Shown: positions 1 through 6,674, counted from the stretch's first letter. The stretch: 11,714 bases of DNA from an uncultured Terriglobus sp. (GCA_937871605.1 CALMRM010000169.1:1-11714), one strand, 5' to 3'. Notes: a model not told the origin generated them from the letters alone. Program-made: numbers and translations.

Positions 1-408
1 CAGCAGCTACAGCAGTTGGACGGGCAGCGGCAGCAACAGCAGTTGAAGAACGAGCAGCAGCAGAACCTGCAGCTGCAGCAGGCGGACGTACAGCAGCGGC
101 AGCAGCAGGTTCAGCAACAACGGCAGCAGACCGACCAGCAACGCCAGCAGCAGGACGCACAGCGGCAACAGCAGGTGCAGCAGCAGCAACAGCAGCTGAA
201 CCAGCAACGGCAGGTGCAGCAGCAACAGGCCAACCAGCAGCGGCAGGTGCAGCAACAGCAATTCAACCAGCAGCGGCAGGTGCAACAGCAACCACAACAC
301 GTGGAAGCGCCCCGGCCTGCGCCGTCCGCGCCGCGCGTGGAGGCGCCGCATGCAGCCGCGCCTGCACCACACGTGGAGGCTCCGCACGGCGGTGGCGAAC
401 ACCGGTAG
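1..408 (+). CDS. Gln-rich low-complexity protein, C-terminal part (5' end outside window)
   Basis: The reading frame is open at base 1 and ends with TAG at 406-408, so at least 135 residues of the C-terminus are here and the start lies upstream. About the first 95 residues are almost all Gln with Arg, Val, Asn, Asp and Leu, the composition of a long charged helix or coiled coil. Within it an 11-residue unit of the form xNQQRQVQQQQ is repeated three times. The last 40 residues change to an Ala/Pro-rich tail with three VEAP motifs and end in GGGEHR. I cannot name the family. Gln-rich segments followed by Pro/Ala/His tails occur at the C-termini of exported acidobacterial and proteobacterial proteins, so a secreted or envelope protein is plausible, but the N-terminus that would show a signal peptide is missing. 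The Leu-rich frame on the other strand is a shadow of the CAG repeats. Confidence 0.75.
   Translation, partial: QQLQQLDGQRQQQQLKNEQQQNLQLQQADVQQRQQQVQQQRQQTDQQRQQQDAQRQQQVQQQQQQLNQQRQVQQQQANQQRQVQQQQFNQQRQVQQQPQHVEAPRPAPSAPRVEAPHAAAPAPHVEAPHGGGEHR
196..294 (+). repeat. Three tandem 33-base coding repeats
   Basis: Three in-frame copies of an 11-codon unit (196-228, 229-261, 262-294) differ mainly in the first codon (Leu, Ala, Phe) and in synonymous CAG/CAA choices; the third copy has a Pro codon in its last position. The period is a multiple of three, so copy-number change would lengthen or shorten the protein without a frameshift. Confidence 0.8.
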
Positions 409-432
409 TCGCTAGCCCTTAAAAGCCACTTC

Positions 433-472
433 GGCCCGCACAGGAGAGACGCCTGTGCGGGCCATTCTTATT
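433..472. terminator. Strong hairpin terminator between convergent genes
   Basis: A perfect 12-bp stem (GGCCCGCACAGG at 433-444 with CCTGTGCGGGCC at 452-463) closes a 7-base loop. On the plus strand it is followed by ATTCTTATT, a moderately T-rich tail; on the minus strand the stem is followed by a less regular T-containing stretch that includes four T (opposite 421-424). It lies between the stop of the Gln-rich gene (408) and the stop of the transporter gene (487), so it probably ends transcription from both sides. The T-tail is not canonical on either strand. Confidence 0.8.
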
Positions 473-486
473 GAAAACAGGTGCGC

Positions 487-1803
487 TTAAGCGCCGGTAA
501 ATACCTGCCACAGCAGCACAACATTCAGGCCGATGATGAGCGTGGTGATAGTCCACCCCAGCACGGCAGTGCGGCGCCGGTTTAGAAAGTGGTGCATGAC
601 CTCGCGCCGTCCGGTAAGGATCAGCAGCGGCACCAGCGCAAAGGGGATGCCGAACGATAGCACTGCCTGCGACAGCAACAGGATTTTCAGCTCGTTCAGG
701 CCCATGGCGATAACCACAAGTGCCGGGATGATGGTGATGAGCCGCCGCAGGTAGATGGGAAAGCGGACCGCGAGAAACCCCTCAATAATGACCTGGCCGG
801 CCAACACGCCAATGGTGGAGGACGACAGCCCGGAGCACAGCAGTGCCACGGCAAAGGCCACCTGCGCCATCGGTCCCAGCAGCGGCCCCAACGTGCGGTG
901 CGCCACTTCAAGACTGCCTGCGGCAGCATCGCCAGACCCGGCGAGCGCCGCCGCAGCCATGATGAGCATGGCGCTGTTGATGAGCCACGCACCATTCATG
1001 GCGAACACGATGTCAATGAGTTCGTAGCGAAGGTAACGCTGGCGAAAGTGCAGAAACTGGGCACCGAGCGCGTTGTCTCCCCCTTTGAACCGCTTCAGCC
1101 GGGGCTGTACCAGCGACGAGTGCAGGTAGATGACATGCGGCATCACCGTCGCACCCAGCATGCTGACGGCGATGTACAGCGTGCTCCGGTTGAGCCGTGG
1201 CAGCAGAACGCCCTCGGCAGTTTGCCGCCAGTCTGGATGAACCAGAAAGATTTCTACTGCGTAGCAGATGCCGATGGCGCTGACCAGCGCGATGATGACG
1301 CCCTCAAAATGCCGGAAGCCGCGCTGGTTGAGCAGGAGCAACAGGAAGACAAAGACCGTGGTCACCAAAGCGGCCGTCAGCATAACCGGTGTGCGTCCCA
1401 TGCCGTGGCGCAGCAGCGCCGGGCCAAACAGGAGATAGAACCCCAGCGCAGCACCCAGAAACTCGGCGAGATCGGTGGCAATGGCGCTGATCTCCGCACC
1501 GACCCACAGGAACCACACCACCGGCCTCGAGAACTGGTCACGGCAGTTTTGCGGCAGGGTGCGACCGGTGGCGATGCCAAGCTTGGCGGACAGGTATTGC
1601 ACCAGCATGGCCATGCCGTTGGACCACAGCAGCACCCACAGCAGCGTGTACTTGAAGCGTGCGCCACCCACGATGTTGCTGGCAAAGTTACCGGGGTCGA
1701 TGTAGGCGACCGAGGCCACAAACGCGGGGCCTACAAAGTGCCAGAACTCGCGCAGCGACAGTGGTCCGCTGCTACTCTCCGCCTCCCGCTCGGCTGCCTG
1801 CAT
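487..1803 (-). CDS. mntH: Nramp-family Mn2+/Fe2+ transporter (MntH type)
   Basis: This is a proton-coupled divalent metal importer of the inner membrane (Nramp family), which in bacteria takes up mainly Mn2+. The 438-residue length fits the family. The two metal-site signatures are present: DPGN in the first membrane segment (D36, N39) and A-T-V-M followed by PH in the sixth (A218, M221, H223), the residues known to coordinate the metal in structurally studied Nramps. About eleven hydrophobic segments are visible, and the N-terminus before the first one is short and acidic. The ATG at 1803 gives the expected N-terminus. No good Shine-Dalgarno precedes it, but a TATACT box ends 8 bases upstream. 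The gene is divergent from purD, with only 60 bases between the starts, so the two promoters must overlap or abut. I saw no clear MntR- or Fur-type palindrome in that gap. Confidence 0.93.
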   Translation of the reverse strand: MQAAEREAESSSGPLSLREFWHFVGPAFVASVAYIDPGNFASNIVGGARFKYTLLWVLLWSNGMAMLVQYLSAKLGIATGRTLPQNCRDQFSRPVVWFLWVGAEISAIATDLAEFLGAALGFYLLFGPALLRHGMGRTPVMLTAALVTTVFVFLLLLLNQRGFRHFEGVIIALVSAIGICYAVEIFLVHPDWRQTAEGVLLPRLNRSTLYIAVSMLGATVMPHVIYLHSSLVQPRLKRFKGGDNALGAQFLHFRQRYLRYELIDIVFAMNGAWLINSAMLIMAAAALAGSGDAAAGSLEVAHRTLGPLLGPMAQVAFAVALLCSGLSSSTIGVLAGQVIIEGFLAVRFPIYLRRLITIIPALVVIAMGLNELKILLLSQAVLSFGIPFALVPLLILTGRREVMHHFLNRRRTAVLGWTITTLIIGLNVVLLWQVFTGA

Positions 1804-1811
1804 ACCTGTTC

Positions 1812-1817
1812 AGTATA
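1812..1817 (-). promoter_or_regulatory. Possible -10 box (TATACT) for mntH, leaderless type
   Basis: TATACT on the minus strand matches TATAAT at five of six positions and ends 8 bases before the mntH ATG, so transcription would begin at or next to the start codon. No convincing -35 was found at 16-18 bases. Confidence 0.35.
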
Positions 1818-1853
1818 GGTGGGCCATCGTGCAGGGCCGGTACACTGCACGTT

Positions 1854-1859
1854 GGAGGG
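1854..1859 (+). promoter_or_regulatory. Shine-Dalgarno that fixes the purD TTG start
   Basis: GGAGGG sits 4 bases before the TTG at 1864. The frame is open upstream to 1819, but those 15 extra codons have no ribosome site and no family similarity, while the residues from 1864 give the standard PurD N-terminus. Confidence 0.75.
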
Positions 1860-1863
1860 TCGC

Positions 1864-3153
1864 TTGAAGATCCTGGTGATTGGCGGCGGAGGCCGTGAAC
1901 ACGCGCTGTGCTGGGCGCTGCGCCGTTCGCCGCGTGTGACGGCGGTGGTGTGCGCACCGGGCAATGCGGGCATCGCGGCGGTTGCGGAGTGCGTGCCCGT
2001 GCGGCAGACCAGCGTGGCCGATATGGTGCGCGTGGCGGACGCTGTGAAGCCGGACCTCGTCGTCATTGGGCCAGAGGTGCCGCTGGCCGCTGGCATTGTG
2101 GATGCGCTCTCCGCCCGCGGCATCCGCACCTTTGGCCCCACGCAGGCTGCAGCCCGGCTGGAGAGTTCCAAAGCCTTCACCAAGGACTTTCTGCAGCGGC
2201 ATGGCATACCGACAGCGCGCTACGTGGTCGCTCACTCCACAGAGGAGGCGACGGCCGCGCTGCCTGCATTTGCGATGCCGGTGGTGCTGAAGGCAGACGG
2301 CCTGCACGCGGGCAAGGGGGTCGTCATTGCGCAGTCACCGAGAGAGGCAGAACAGGCCGTTGCGGACCTGCTTGCTCCCGGCGCATCGCTGGTGATTGAA
2401 GAGTTTCTCCAGGGTGAGGAACTCTCGTTCTTTGCCCTGTGCGACGGGGAACATGCCGTCTCCATCGCCGCGGCGCAGGACCACAAGCGCATCGGTGAAG
2501 GCGACACCGGGCCCAACACCGGCGGCATGGGTGCCTACTGCACCGATGCCCTGCTACCGGATGCGCTGCGTGACCGGCTGCTGCGCGAGGTCGCTCAGCC
2601 CACCGTGGACGGCATGCGGGCGGAGGATTCGCCCTTCAGAGGCATCCTGTTTTGCGGCATCATGCTGTGCGCCGATGGGCCGCGGGTGCTGGAGTTCAAC
2701 ACGCGCTGGGGCGATCCGGAGACCGAAGCCATCCTCTTGCGGCTCCAGACAGACATCGTCGACCTGTTCGAGGCATCCATCAACGGCCGCGTGCGGGATC
2801 TTGCGGTCCGGCTAAGGCCCGGTGCAAGTGCCTGTGTGGTGCTTGCCTCTGCCGGGTACCCGGGCGCGGTGCAGACGGGTACCGTCATCCACGGGCTTCA
2901 CGCGACGCCTCCGCCAGACACGGAGATCTTCCACGCCGGCACGGCAATATATGCGGATGGTGAGGTCGTCACAGCCGGCGGCCGTGTGCTGGCCGTGGCT
3001 GCCGTAGCCGAAAACCTGCAGGAGGCGCTTGCACAGGCCTATGCCGCTGCCGGCACCATCACGTTTGCGGGTATGCAGTTTCGCCGGGACATAGGGCACC
3101 GCGCGCTTTCGCGTGCACAGCGGCAGGACAGGCAGGAATCTGATCAGGTATGA
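1864..3153 (+). CDS. purD: Phosphoribosylamine-glycine ligase (GAR synthetase)
   Basis: This cytosolic enzyme joins glycine to 5-phosphoribosylamine using ATP, the second step of de novo purine synthesis. From the TTG start the protein has 429 residues, normal for PurD. It opens with the KILVIGGGGREHAL signature (residues 2-15), followed by GPEVPLAAGI (69-78) and GPTQAAARLESSKAF (91-105) of the N-terminal domain. The ATP-grasp region holds KADGLHAGKG (143-152) and EEFLQGEELSFF (179-190). The strongly conserved block D-H-K-R-I-G-E-G-D-T-G-P-N-T-G-G-M-G-A-Y runs from 206 to 225, and the metal/nucleotide motif EFNTRWGDPETE (277-288) follows; the Trp at 282 is usually Phe. The C-terminal domain ends near residue 414, after which about 15 polar residues form a tail. 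No other pur gene is adjacent, so it is not in a purine operon here. Confidence 0.96.
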   Translation: MKILVIGGGGREHALCWALRRSPRVTAVVCAPGNAGIAAVAECVPVRQTSVADMVRVADAVKPDLVVIGPEVPLAAGIVDALSARGIRTFGPTQAAARLESSKAFTKDFLQRHGIPTARYVVAHSTEEATAALPAFAMPVVLKADGLHAGKGVVIAQSPREAEQAVADLLAPGASLVIEEFLQGEELSFFALCDGEHAVSIAAAQDHKRIGEGDTGPNTGGMGAYCTDALLPDALRDRLLREVAQPTVDGMRAEDSPFRGILFCGIMLCADGPRVLEFNTRWGDPETEAILLRLQTDIVDLFEASINGRVRDLAVRLRPGASACVVLASAGYPGAVQTGTVIHGLHATPPPDTEIFHAGTAIYADGEVVTAGGRVLAVAAVAENLQEALAQAYAAAGTITFAGMQFRRDIGHRALSRAQRQDRQESDQV

Positions 3154-3213
3154 TCCGTTGCCACTCATGCTGGATGACCCAGCGCCGATATGGCAGTTGA
3201 GGACAGATGCAGC

Positions 3214-3414
3214 ATGTTGGACAGCACGCATTTCGCACCCGTCAGGTTCGATTGGCCAACCGCATTGGGTCGCCTCGTCACACGCGTTCACACGCGGCTG
3301 GCAGAGCGCTGCCTGTGCTGCGGAGCGGTTCTCGACACCGATCTGGAGTTTCGAGTGGCTGACATGGGCACCTTCTGCGACACGCTCTGCGCAGACGAAT
3401 ACACGCAGAACTGA
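3214..3414 (+). CDS. Small Cys-rich protein, putative zinc-ribbon/TRASH-like
   Basis: A 66-residue protein whose second half carries C33-L-C-C36-G and, 18 residues later, F-C55-D-T-L-C59-A. This CxxC plus CxxxC spacing resembles small zinc-binding knuckle domains of the TRASH/FCS type, where the second pair is typically in an F-C-S-x-x-C-A context. That assignment is by pattern only. The ATG at 3214 is chosen because a GAGGA-type Shine-Dalgarno (3199-3203) lies about 10 bases upstream; an in-frame ATG at 3190 would add eight residues but has no ribosome site. It begins 60 bases after the purD stop on the same strand and may be co-transcribed with it. The overlapping plus-strand frame here is Ser/Arg/Thr-rich and lacks any start signal. 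No function is known to me. Confidence 0.6.
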   Translation: MLDSTHFAPVRFDWPTALGRLVTRVHTRLAERCLCCGAVLDTDLEFRVADMGTFCDTLCADEYTQN

Positions 3415-3499
3415 TGTGCCCGACCGCACCTTGCACCTTGTGGCACCAGTGCGTACCGCCCGTGTAACGCCGCTTCACACCTCGCCGATAGGGATTGCT

Positions 3500-3679
3500 A
3501 TGACGCTGCGAACCTCTGCACACTCAGCCTCGCTCACTCCAGCGCACAGTCACCTACCGCTCACGCTTGATACAGAGGCGGCAGTCCGCTCCGTGCGAAC
3601 CATGTTGAAACTCACCTGGGCCCTGGCGATGGGCGCTGTGGCTGTATGGGCCTTTGCGCACACCACGTATCTGCCGTAG
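3500..3679 (+). CDS. Doubtful small ORF with one C-terminal membrane segment
   Basis: A 59-codon frame starting with ATG after a weak GGGAT-type ribosome site. The first 30 residues are Ser/Thr/Ala/His-rich without any motif. The last 25 residues, beginning at an internal ATG (3602), form a hydrophobic helix of about 19 residues ending in THTTYLP-like polar residues. GC at third codon positions is higher in the last part than in the first, so if something is translated it may be only a 25-residue membrane peptide. No family is recognised, and chance remains likely. Confidence 0.3.
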   Translation: MTLRTSAHSASLTPAHSHLPLTLDTEAAVRSVRTMLKLTWALAMGAVAVWAFAHTTYLP

Positions 3680-3740
3680 CTCCGACACACCAGGTGCCGC
3701 ACACAGGCGGCCGTGACGGCCACCATTGCGTGACCTTCGA

Positions 3741-3761
3741 TGTCGCAAACTTATTGCGACA
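3741..3761. promoter_or_regulatory. Perfect inverted repeat, operator-like, before the DMT gene
   Basis: TGTCGCAA (3741-3748), a 5-base spacer ACTTA, then TTGCGACA (3754-3761): an 8-bp perfect dyad with centre-to-centre spacing typical of a helix-turn-helix dimer site. It lies 39 bases before the preferred DMT start at 3800 and is not followed by a T-run, so an operator is more likely than a terminator. I cannot assign it to a regulator family. Confidence 0.5.
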
Positions 3762-3799
3762 CCGTGCGGCGTCCGTTCCAGCGGCATCGTCCAACAGGC

Positions 3800-4243
3800 A
3801 TGCAATGGCTGGCGATCGTGTTCGCGTTGCTGGCAGGAGTTGCAAACCCCTTCCAGTCGGGTACCAATGCAGAGCTGAAGACGCAGTTGGCGCAGCCCCT
3901 GTGGGCGACCATGTGGGTCTACGGCACAGGGCTGGTTGGCGTGCTGCTGGTGCAACTGTTTGCAAGGCAGCCGCTACCCGCAAGCACCCATGTGCACGCC
4001 GTGCCGTGGTGGGCATGGATGGGCGGCCTGATCTCCATCCTGGCCACCTTTGCAGGGCTCATGTTTGCACAGCAACTGGGTGCGGGCGTGTTTACCGGCA
4101 TCACCATCACGGTGTCTGTGGTAGTGAGCATTCTGTTGGATCACTTCGGCCTGATCGGCTTCAAACACCACAGTGCATCGCCACTGCGCGTTGCGGGAGG
4201 TGTGCTGATGGTGGGTGGCGTCTGGCTGGTTTCAAAGTTCTAA
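3800..4243 (+). CDS. DMT-superfamily YdcZ-type (DUF606) membrane protein
   Basis: A 147-residue inner-membrane protein with about five hydrophobic segments. It follows the plan of the YdcZ/DUF606 half-size members of the drug/metabolite transporter superfamily: an N-terminal helix (MQWLAIVFALLAGVANPFQSG), a short Asn-containing loop (TNAELKTQL), helices around residues 30-50 and 70-90, then a Gly/Val-rich pair ending in GGVLMVGGVWLVSKF. Substrates of this family are mostly unknown, and members may work as dimers or pairs; no second copy is adjacent. The ATG at 3800 is preferred because the protein then begins directly with the first helix, as in the family, and because a palindrome overlaps the upstream alternative ATG at 3740. 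The extra 20 residues from 3740 are polar and Arg-rich. Confidence 0.8.
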   Translation: MQWLAIVFALLAGVANPFQSGTNAELKTQLAQPLWATMWVYGTGLVGVLLVQLFARQPLPASTHVHAVPWWAWMGGLISILATFAGLMFAQQLGAGVFTGITITVSVVVSILLDHFGLIGFKHHSASPLRVAGGVLMVGGVWLVSKF

Positions 4244-4255
4244 GCGCAAACAGCA

Positions 4256-4275
4256 GTGCCCGCCGAAGCGGGCAC
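4256..4275. terminator. Hairpin between convergent genes, probable terminator
   Basis: A perfect 8-bp stem (GTGCCCGC with GCGGGCAC) closes a CGAA tetraloop. It sits 12 bases after the DMT stop and 15 bases after the stop of the minus-strand gene beginning at 4668. The following bases (CATTGCTAC) are only weakly T-rich, so termination is inferred from the stem, the loop and the position. Confidence 0.65.
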
Positions 4276-4290
4276 CATTGCTACACAGCA

Positions 4291-4668
4291 CTAGTACGGG
4301 CGTGGTCCGGGTCCCTGGTGATTCCAGAAGGCCTGGTACCCGCGGGCAAACGCATCACGGTAGACGCGCCGCTCCGGTCCACGGTAGTTGCGGTACTCGT
4401 CACGGTTCATCACGTTGATGGCACGATGGTTCTCCGCATCCCTGCGTGCGCCTTCGATGCCATCGTGAAAGCCGCGGCGCTGAATGTCCCGGCTGAAGTC
4501 TGGCGGAGGCGCGTCCCATCCACCGGGTCCCTGTGGCGGCCCATAGCCAGGCCCCTGGTTATAACCCTGTCCATAGCCCGGAGGCGGTGGCCCCTGGGCG
4601 AGCAGTGCGGCCGACGGGACGAGCAGCCCAGCGGCAAGTACGGCAGTGGCAATGCGGGTGATGTTCAT
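4291..4668 (-). CDS. Small secreted Gly/Pro/Tyr-rich protein of unknown function
   Basis: A 125-residue protein with a clear Sec signal peptide: MNITR, then a hydrophobic core to about residue 22, and a likely cut after ALLA (24). Residues 26-56 are low-complexity Gly, Pro, Gln and Tyr (PPPPGYGQGY and similar). The C-terminal half (about 57-125) is ordered-looking and charged and holds two related pieces, GFHDGIEGARRDAENHR (66-82) and RVYRDAFARGYQAF, each with aromatic-x-DG/A-x-x-x-x-R spacing. Such small exported proteins are common in Acidobacteria; I do not know a function. The start is well supported: GGGAG lies 7 bases before the ATG. That Shine-Dalgarno sits in the loop of a 6-bp inverted repeat (4670-4687). 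Confidence 0.8.
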   Translation of the reverse strand: MNITRIATAVLAAGLLVPSAALLAQGPPPPGYGQGYNQGPGYGPPQGPGGWDAPPPDFSRDIQRRGFHDGIEGARRDAENHRAINVMNRDEYRNYRGPERRVYRDAFARGYQAFWNHQGPGPRPY

Positions 4669-4669
4669 C

Positions 4670-4687
4670 GTAGAACTCCCTTTCTAC
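4670..4687 (-). promoter_or_regulatory. Shine-Dalgarno enclosed in a short inverted repeat
   Basis: On the minus strand GTAGAA, AGGGAG, TTCTAC: a perfect 6-bp dyad with the ribosome-binding sequence as its whole loop, ending one base before the start codon at 4668. The stem is AT-rich and probably only marginally stable; it could display or occlude the site. Confidence 0.4.
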
Positions 4688-4758
4688 ACACTGGAAAAGA
4701 ACACCGCCGTGCAAGAAAGGTTGTGCGCCTGCGCGGAGGCAGTACGCTCACCTGGCCT

Positions 4759-5286
4759 CTACGGGTAGAAGTACCGCTCGACCGCAGCCCAGCCTTCCAT
4801 GCGTGGCCAGCCGGTTGCGTAGCGATTGTGCGGTGCGGCAAAGAGCAGGCCCTGCCCGCGAAAGGCACGCAGCTGGCGCGGGTTGTCGTCAATCAGAAAC
4901 TCGGTGTTGAGGATTGATTTTTCGCCGCAGAACACCATGTGCGATGGCTTGATAAAGGGGAAGTACTCGCGCATCCAGCGGAACTTTGCGGCGAAACTCT
5001 TTGGCACTTCCATGGCAGCAGAGGCAACATACACGTCGTGGTCCTGCGACAGCCGCTGCAGAACGCGTTGTGCCTCCGGCATCAGGGGCAGGTCGCCAAA
5101 GAAGTCCGGCTCGTCAAGGTATGCGCCAAGAGCGGCCTGGTGCTCTTCCGGCACGCACTGCCACAGCCATTTGCCATCCATATCGTGTGTGGACAGGGCT
5201 GCACCATAGTCCTCGTTGTACCTGCGGATGTGCTCGGCGACAGTGTCTGCCATCACCTCATCCATGTCTACTGCAATCCGCGCCAT
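4759..5286 (-). CDS. HAD-family 5'(3')-deoxyribonucleotidase-like phosphatase
   Basis: A 175-residue cytosolic HAD hydrolase of the NT5C type, a family that removes phosphate from (deoxy)nucleoside monophosphates. The motifs appear in order. DMDEVMAD (7-14) supplies nucleophile D7 and acid/base D9. VASAAM (87-92) gives motif II with S89. GEKSIL (121-126) carries the motif III lysine K123. LIDDNPRQL (131-139) holds the Mg2+ ligands D133 and D134. The short helical cap lies between motifs I and II. Length matches the family. The ATG at 5286 places D7 at the usual distance from the N-terminus. There is no spaced Shine-Dalgarno (GAGGG touches the ATG), and a TAGGGT box ends 7 bases upstream. It follows the phosphodiesterase gene by 70 bases on the same strand. 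Substrate preference cannot be read from the sequence. Confidence 0.87.
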   Translation of the reverse strand: MARIAVDMDEVMADTVAEHIRRYNEDYGAALSTHDMDGKWLWQCVPEEHQAALGAYLDEPDFFGDLPLMPEAQRVLQRLSQDHDVYVASAAMEVPKSFAAKFRWMREYFPFIKPSHMVFCGEKSILNTEFLIDDNPRQLRAFRGQGLLFAAPHNRYATGWPRMEGWAAVERYFYP

Positions 5287-5293
5287 CCCTCAC

Positions 5294-5299
5294 ACCCTA
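5294..5299 (-). promoter_or_regulatory. Possible TANNNT -10 box (TAGGGT), leaderless type
   Basis: It ends 7 bases before the nucleotidase ATG. It is a weak match to TATAAT and no -35 is evident, so it is offered only because the gene lacks a usable Shine-Dalgarno and other genes here show the same layout. Confidence 0.2.
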
Positions 5300-5356
5300 G
5301 CACGGCGACCTGTCACTCTGCTCCCCACATACGGGTGCCGTTCAACAGCCGCGTGC

Positions 5357-6649
5357 CTACTTCTGCCGCTTCAGGGCAGCGCCTAGCGGACCCAGTTCGC
5401 CATCGTTGGCAGCGGGTTTTAAATCCAGCAGCCGCGCAATAAAGCTGTATACATCCACGTTCGGAAAGACCGGCAGATGCACGCCCGGCTTGATATCAGG
5501 CCCGTTTGCAAGGAACAGTGCGCGCATGCTGGTGAGCCTGAGCGCGTCATAGCCGTGGTCGCCAGGATTGGGCACCGCGTCGCTGGCGTGCGCGTGGCCG
5601 ATGTACGGGCCATTTGGGATCAGCACCGGATCACCGATGCGGGCGGACGCGCTGTAGTGCAGTTCGGCGGGCACGTCCTTGCGGCGATACACGCTGAAGC
5701 GCGGGTCGGGGTGCGCACGGAATTGCTCGTACACCTTCTCCGTTTCAGCCTCGCTGTCCGGGTACAGCAGCCACTCCTGCACATGGGTGTGTGAGAGGTC
5801 GGCGTATGTGTCGAACTGGATCCACTCCGGGTTGACGCGCACCATGCCGTGGTCGGCCAGCACCACCATGTCCACGGGCAGGCCGGTGGCGTCGAGCCGC
5901 TTGCGCAGCATGCCCATCAGTGCGTCTACGCCGTGCACGGCGTCGCCCACTTCGGTGGAGTCCGGACCGTACTTGTGCCCGGCGTGGTCGGTGTTGCTGT
6001 AGTACAGCGTGATCAGGTGGGGCCGCTGCGCGGCAGGCAGGGCGAGCCACTGGAGCACCTGATCGATGCGCTGCTCGTCCGGCAGCGTATCGAGAAAGTG
6101 CACGTAGTCATCCGGCCGCTCTCCCGCGACCTCCGCCTCCGACCCCGGCCAGAAGAACGAGGCAGCGCGCATGCCCTGCTGCTCTGCCAGGGACCACAGC
6201 GGGGTGCCGCCGTACCAGGTGCCGTCCGCGTTCGTCTTCGATTCTTTGTAGCTGTACGTCTCCTTGCGCTGGGGGTCGTAGAAGCTGTTGCGCACAATGC
6301 CGTGGTGCTCTGGACGCAGGCCGGTCACCAGCGTCCAGTGGTTTGGAAAGGTCAGCGACGGGTACGAGGGCAACATGCCGTCCGGCGCCGTGGCACCGCC
6401 CGCGGCAAGCGCGGCGATGTTAGGCGCGCCGTGCTCCTGCGGGTAGTCGTAGCGAAAGCCGTCCAACGATACCAGCACCACGTAGTGCTGCCGCATGGCG
6501 TGCGCATCGTTCGGCTTGCCTGGCAGGTCGACCATCTGCCCGGCGTCGGTGGCGGGCGGGGCAGAGGTCTTTTTACCCTGTTGGGCAGGTGCACTAACAA
6601 TGCTGGAGAAGAGCACGAGTAGCGGAAGGCATATGCGGACGGAGTTCAC
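5357..6649 (-). CDS. Secreted nucleotide pyrophosphatase/phosphodiesterase (NPP, alkaline phosphatase fold)
   Basis: NPP-family enzymes hydrolyse phosphodiester or pyrophosphate bonds of nucleotides and related compounds with two zinc ions. This 430-residue protein begins with a signal peptide (about residues 1-22, ending SAPAQQ), so it acts in the periplasm or outside. All expected active-site elements are visible: D63 in VSLDGFRYDY, the nucleophile T100 with N103 in SLTFPNHW, D221 and H225 in NTDHAGHKYGP, D266-H267 in LADHGM, and H365 in GDHGYD, followed by the family's SMRALFLANGP. The start is GTG at 6649, giving a compact signal peptide; no strong ribosome site precedes it. Only 25 bases separate it from a large inverted repeat, so its promoter must overlap that element. 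Whether it prefers nucleotides, sugar-nucleotides or lipids cannot be told. Confidence 0.92.
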   Translation of the reverse strand: MNSVRICLPLLVLFSSIVSAPAQQGKKTSAPPATDAGQMVDLPGKPNDAHAMRQHYVVLVSLDGFRYDYPQEHGAPNIAALAAGGATAPDGMLPSYPSLTFPNHWTLVTGLRPEHHGIVRNSFYDPQRKETYSYKESKTNADGTWYGGTPLWSLAEQQGMRAASFFWPGSEAEVAGERPDDYVHFLDTLPDEQRIDQVLQWLALPAAQRPHLITLYYSNTDHAGHKYGPDSTEVGDAVHGVDALMGMLRKRLDATGLPVDMVVLADHGMVRVNPEWIQFDTYADLSHTHVQEWLLYPDSEAETEKVYEQFRAHPDPRFSVYRRKDVPAELHYSASARIGDPVLIPNGPYIGHAHASDAVPNPGDHGYDALRLTSMRALFLANGPDIKPGVHLPVFPNVDVYSFIARLLDLKPAANDGELGPLGAALKRQK

Positions 6650-6674
6650 CTCATCAGAAGAACATACCTAGCCC

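Larger units (their letters stand above)
3415..3799. other. 385-base stretch with little certain coding content
   Basis: Between the small Cys-rich gene and the DMT transporter gene this stretch holds one doubtful small ORF (3500-3679) and one operator-like inverted repeat (3741-3761), both listed separately. I found no tRNA-like fold, no terminator hairpin with a T-tail and no recognisable promoter with both boxes. Confidence 0.5.

Noticed and set aside
196..294. CRISPR-like spacing of repeats
   Set aside because: The repeats are contiguous, in frame and coding, with no unique spacers.
7..402. Minus-strand Leu-rich frame opposite the Gln-rich gene
   Set aside because: Reverse complement of CAG/CAA repeats reads as CTG/TTG leucines; no signal or start context supports it.
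898..1818. Long plus-strand frame opposite mntH
   Set aside because: Shadow of a GC-rich gene; the minus strand encodes a complete Nramp protein with intact motifs.
3113..3499. N-terminal part of a 188-codon plus-strand frame overlapping the small Cys-rich gene
   Set aside because: Trp/Ser/Arg-rich and without a ribosome site; the alternative frame has an ordered cysteine pattern.
3646..4917. 423-codon plus-strand frame
   Set aside because: It runs through the DMT gene in another frame and across two minus-strand genes with clear families; Arg/His/Ala-rich composition is typical of a GC-driven shadow.
5849..6622. 257-codon plus-strand frame opposite the NPP gene
   Set aside because: Val/Arg/Gly-rich shadow; the opposite strand keeps all NPP metal ligands.
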